From NCBI GenBank assembly GCA_030621255.1, contig JAUXHZ010000018.1, positions 1 to 9,841 of the forward strand: a DNA stretch of 9,841 bases, read 5' to 3'. The DNA is from Candidatus Latescibacterota bacterium. Its GTDB lineage: Bacteria > Krumholzibacteriota > Krumholzibacteriia > Krumholzibacteriales > WJIX01. Below the pieces are notes generated by a model that was not told the DNA's origin, did no database searches, and was given only the letters and a program-made list of their open reading frames with translations. Below are positions 7,718-9,841 of the stretch, one piece after another. The position numbers and the translations under genes are program-made. Positions within the stretch are counted from its first letter, which is position 1. Each line of letters opens with the position of its first letter.

Positions 7718-7836
7718 CTAAGAGGTTTGGAGTTATTTCCAATTTACAGACCCTAACCGCCCAAGCCGCTGCGAACAGAACAACGCGGAGTCTCAAGAGG
7801 GTTCCTTCAACTATTCATCTCCAAGCAAACAAACCC

Positions 7837-7945
7837 ATCTATTAAATATTATACCACAGAATCTCTTATCGTCAATGGACATTATTGGATAATTAGGAGA
7901 TATGCATCTATAAAAGCAACTATATAGCATCTATTAAGATATAGT
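7837..7945. repeat. Three near-identical CATCTATTAA elements around the lipoprotein promoter, one inside an inverted repeat
   Basis: CATCTATTAA (TTAATAGATG on the coding strand) is exact at 7837-7846 and 7928-7937, and CATCTATAAA lies at 7905-7914. One copy overlaps the predicted transcription start; the other two are upstream of the -35 box, 23 bp apart (about two helical turns). The outermost copy is centred in an inverted repeat ACTATAT (7919-7925) / ATATAGT (7939-7945). The layout suits operator sites, but the region is AT-rich and this is inference. Together with the promoter these fill most of the 283-nt gap between the two genes. Confidence 0.4.
7848..7875 (-). promoter_or_regulatory. 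Predicted strong sigma70-type promoter of the lipoprotein gene
   Basis: On the minus strand, TTGACG (7870-7875; 5 of 6 to consensus) and TATAAT (7848-7853; perfect) are 16 bp apart, and TGG just before the -10 box gives an extended -10 (TGn). A start near 7841 leaves a leader of about 145 nt before the ATG at 7696. I find no known riboswitch or convincing conserved structure in that leader, only a 5-bp hairpin near 7725-7742. Confidence 0.75.
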
Positions 7946-7979
7946 ACCGGGCAAGCCTTGCATATTTTGCAGAATTTTC

Positions 7980-9518
7980 CTACTTCGATTCTAAAACCGC
8001 TTTGTCGTGTTTATCATCTATCTTTTCAAAAAGAAACAGCTTTATTCCTGACAATTCCCATTTTTTCACTTCTCTCATCTTTCTCGAATAAACCGCTGAT
8101 ACCGGATCATCTGAATCAAGTGCCCACTGCCTGCATTTGACAAGCCAGACCCTTTCTGCTTCACCTGCAATTTTTTCAATTTTCTCAATCTCTCTTGCTG
8201 AATCGGCTTCGGTTACAAATACTTTCTCGTTCCGGTTATCTCCTTTATAATAATGATCAAAAGTTGCGTACACACCCATAAGAACAATTACATCCCCCGG
8301 GGTTTCATTCCTGCTAATTATTTCCACGCTTCCCCTTATATTATCGCGGGCATACTTTTTATCCATGAAATAATTGAAATCGGAGATAAACATCACAGTT
8401 GCCGCGCATGCTATAACAATGCCGGCGCCGACAGCTTTCTTTGGTACTCCCACAGCGAGAAGAGCTGTAAAAATCGGAAAAATAACTATTAAGTATCTTA
8501 CATTGAATACCTTTAAATTAAATGTTACGGTCGCCGTCAAACAGAGAATAGCAACAACAGGCACAATAAAGAAAAACAAAAAATATTTCATTCTTTTCAG
8601 TTTCACGAAGGCATTAGTCAACATTCCGCCAAATAGCAAATAAACAACAGCCAATTCCAACCCATAGTCATGAATAAGATTAAACCCCGATCTTACCAAA
8701 TGGAGTTCCCTAAGGCTCGGCCCCAGAGAATAACCGGTGGAAAAGGCATACAGAATATATGGATAGGACCACAGATTAAGAGTTAATCCTCCCCTCAATT
8801 TTTCTCCAGTTGAGAGATTGGCAATATTTTTAATTTCTACATTCCCCAGAAAAATAATCTGCCTATAAATCCACGGAGATACAATTACAATAACGATCAC
8901 GGCCGCAAGGAGTCCATAACGAAGATGATCCCCCTTTAACCTGCGGGCCGCAACCATATATACCAAAAACCCCATACATAAAAAAGCTGTTGAAAAATGA
9001 GCTAAACAGGTCAGTCCCAAAACTAATCCAAGCGTCATTCCGGATTTAGCATCCGGTTTTATCTCGAACTTGCGGAATGCTATAAGAGAGAATATCACAA
9101 AAAGATTTAGCATCGCGTAAAAACGCAGTTCCTGCGAGTAATATAAACTGAACGGGCTGATCGCAAGAAAGAGGGCTCCTGTCAATGCCGTTCTCTCATC
9201 AGTGATCTTTTTTAACCACTTGTGCAAGAACCACACAGAAAGTCCGCCCGCCAGAACGCTTGGAGTCCTCAGCCAGAATTCAGAAGAAGAGATCATACTC
9301 CAAAAGTGAAGTATCATGGAATATAAAGGCCCATGTACATCCCAGAGAAATTTACGAAAGTATGATACACCCGACTGAGGAGATCTATACATATCGATTG
9401 TCAAAACCTCATCAGCCCAGAATGATTGCCTGCCGAGCCGCCAAAACCGGATAATCAGTCCGAAGGCAACAATTAGCCATTTTATTGTATCGGTTCTTTT
9501 TTTCACACTTATCATCAT
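7980..9518 (-). CDS. Membrane glycosyltransferase, GT39 / ArnT-PMT-like, polyprenyl-phosphate-sugar dependent
   Basis: A 512-residue inner-membrane protein with about 11 hydrophobic segments between residues 13 and 380, followed by a soluble stretch of about 130 residues. After the first membrane helix comes FWADEVL with Asp36-Glu37, the acidic pair expected in the first periplasmic loop of GT-C enzymes of this group, then DVHGPLYS (60-67; compare the common HPPLYY), LRTPSVLAGGL (83-93) and YYSQELRFYA (126-135; compare SQEARMYA). By family these enzymes move a sugar from a polyprenyl-phosphate carrier to a protein or lipid outside the cytoplasm; donor and acceptor cannot be read here. The start MMIS is the first ATG pair, but no Shine-Dalgarno is visible before it. 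It lies 56 nt after the zinc-ribbon gene. No clear terminator follows, only a 5-bp repeat at 7951-7961 without a T-run. Confidence 0.88.
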   Translation of the reverse strand: MMISVKKRTDTIKWLIVAFGLIIRFWRLGRQSFWADEVLTIDMYRSPQSGVSYFRKFLWDVHGPLYSMILHFWSMISSSEFWLRTPSVLAGGLSVWFLHKWLKKITDERTALTGALFLAISPFSLYYSQELRFYAMLNLFVIFSLIAFRKFEIKPDAKSGMTLGLVLGLTCLAHFSTAFLCMGFLVYMVAARRLKGDHLRYGLLAAVIVIVIVSPWIYRQIIFLGNVEIKNIANLSTGEKLRGGLTLNLWSYPYILYAFSTGYSLGPSLRELHLVRSGFNLIHDYGLELAVVYLLFGGMLTNAFVKLKRMKYFLFFFIVPVVAILCLTATVTFNLKVFNVRYLIVIFPIFTALLAVGVPKKAVGAGIVIACAATVMFISDFNYFMDKKYARDNIRGSVEIISRNETPGDVIVLMGVYATFDHYYKGDNRNEKVFVTEADSAREIEKIEKIAGEAERVWLVKCRQWALDSDDPVSAVYSRKMREVKKWELSGIKLFLFEKIDDKHDKAVLESK

Positions 9519-9524
9519 CGTTTA

Positions 9525-9553
9525 TTTATACTTTAACGGGTATATTATTTCCA
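9525..9553 (-). promoter_or_regulatory. Weak candidate promoter placed for a leaderless glycosyltransferase message
   Basis: TGGAAA (9548-9553; 4 of 6) and TATAAA (9525-9530; 5 of 6) are 17 bp apart, and only 6 nt separate the -10 box from the ATG at 9518. Transcription starting at the usual distance would begin at or next to the ATG. It would explain the lack of a ribosome binding site, but matches this weak are common in AT-rich gaps. Confidence 0.3.
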
Positions 9554-9574
9554 GTTGAAAAACTCTTGACGGAA

Positions 9575-9826
9575 TTAACGGCTCAGCAAAGCAAAGAGGA
9601 AAAGAACCGCTATTATGATAAGGTAGAAAACCATCCTCTTCTTCGGAATGGGTGGTTTTGCAGCTTTATAAGTCCTCTTTCTATCCATTTTATTTGAAAC
9701 GGAATCTATGGGTGTCGCGCAGAAAGAACAGAATTTCTCACCATCGCTCAAAGGAAATCCGCATTTAAAACATACACTTTTTAAACAAATCTTATCAGCC
9801 CTTTCATCAGTCTGCGTATCCTCCAT
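9575..9826 (-). CDS. Small zinc-ribbon protein with a single C-terminal membrane helix
   Basis: An 83-residue protein. Cys19-x2-Cys22 and Cys33-x2-Cys36 (CFKCGF...FCSFC) form a typical zinc ribbon, with an extra Cys14. A basic linker (KMDRKRTYKAAKPPIPKKR, 46-64) leads to one membrane helix at about 65-81, with only SR after it. By the positive-inside rule the ribbon faces the cytoplasm, so it is a tail-anchored type of membrane protein. Such zinc-ribbon proteins with a membrane helix are widespread and mostly of unknown function. The frame stays open from the ATG at 9826 to the window edge (GTA codons at 9830-9832 and 9839-9841), and no strong ribosome binding site precedes the ATG, so the true start could be upstream, outside the window. 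The next gene in the same direction is the glycosyltransferase, 56 nt away. Confidence 0.75.
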   Translation of the reverse strand: MEDTQTDERADKICLKSVCFKCGFPLSDGEKFCSFCATPIDSVSNKMDRKRTYKAAKPPIPKKRMVFYLIIIAVLFLFALLSR

Positions 9827-9841
9827 CTCTACTATGCTTAC

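Noticed and set aside
7602..7796. 64-codon minus-strand frame in the leader of the lipoprotein gene, beginning with a hydrophobic stretch
   Set aside because: It overlaps the lipoprotein coding region in another frame, has no ribosome binding site of note, and its sequence beyond the overlap is out of character for a protein. Treated as a chance frame.
7951..7961. GCAAG-C-CTTGC inverted repeat 19 nt after the glycosyltransferase stop
   Set aside because: Only 5 bp with a 1-nt loop and no T-run after it, so not a credible terminator.
1..9841. CRISPR, tRNA, insertion sequence, prophage or toxin-antitoxin content
   Set aside because: No spaced repeats, cloverleaf segments, transposase or recombinase motifs, or paired small ORFs of that kind were seen on either strand.

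Overview
All recognisable genes in this window lie on the minus strand, so the biology reads from right to left. The DNA is moderately AT-rich, with TGA, TAA and TAG all used as stops. A lipoprotein, a periplasmic lytic transglycosylase with a signal peptide, and a BamE/SmpA-like protein point to a diderm (Gram-negative-type) bacterium. The 303-residue SAICAR synthetase is of the long, yeast-like type. I cannot name the phylum; a poorly sampled environmental lineage is a guess only.

Right-hand part (9841 to 7980): a small protein with a CxxC...CxxC zinc ribbon and one C-terminal membrane helix (its true start may lie beyond the edge) is followed by a polytopic GT39/ArnT-like glycosyltransferase. 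The latter has no obvious ribosome binding site but has a -10-like box placed as for a leaderless message.

Middle part (7979 to 7181): a BamE/SmpA-like lipoprotein gene stands alone, with its own near-consensus promoter (TTGACG, 16 bp, TGG-TATAAT), a leader of about 145 nt, two stacked Shine-Dalgarno-like blocks and a strong intrinsic terminator. Copies of TTAATAGATG lie on both sides of the promoter.

Left-hand part (7180 to 1): a tightly packed operon purN-purC-purH-guaA-slt-(secreted ORF, cut by the window edge). It has a sigma70-like promoter (TTGTAA, 17 bp, TATAAT) just after the terminator. Junctions are an 11-nt overlap, 2 nt, 8 nt, 0 nt and a 4-nt ATGA overlap. The first four genes encode GAR formylation (PurN), SAICAR synthesis (PurC), the last two steps to IMP (PurH) and XMP to GMP (GuaA). 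The last two genes encode a Slt70-like murein transglycosylase and an exported protein of unknown function, which links a cell-wall gene to nucleotide synthesis.

I found no tRNA, rRNA, CRISPR array, insertion sequence or phage gene, and no convincing new defence or mobile system. The more unusual points are the hybrid purine/cell-wall operon, the repeat arrangement around the two promoters and the small zinc-ribbon membrane protein beside the glycosyltransferase.
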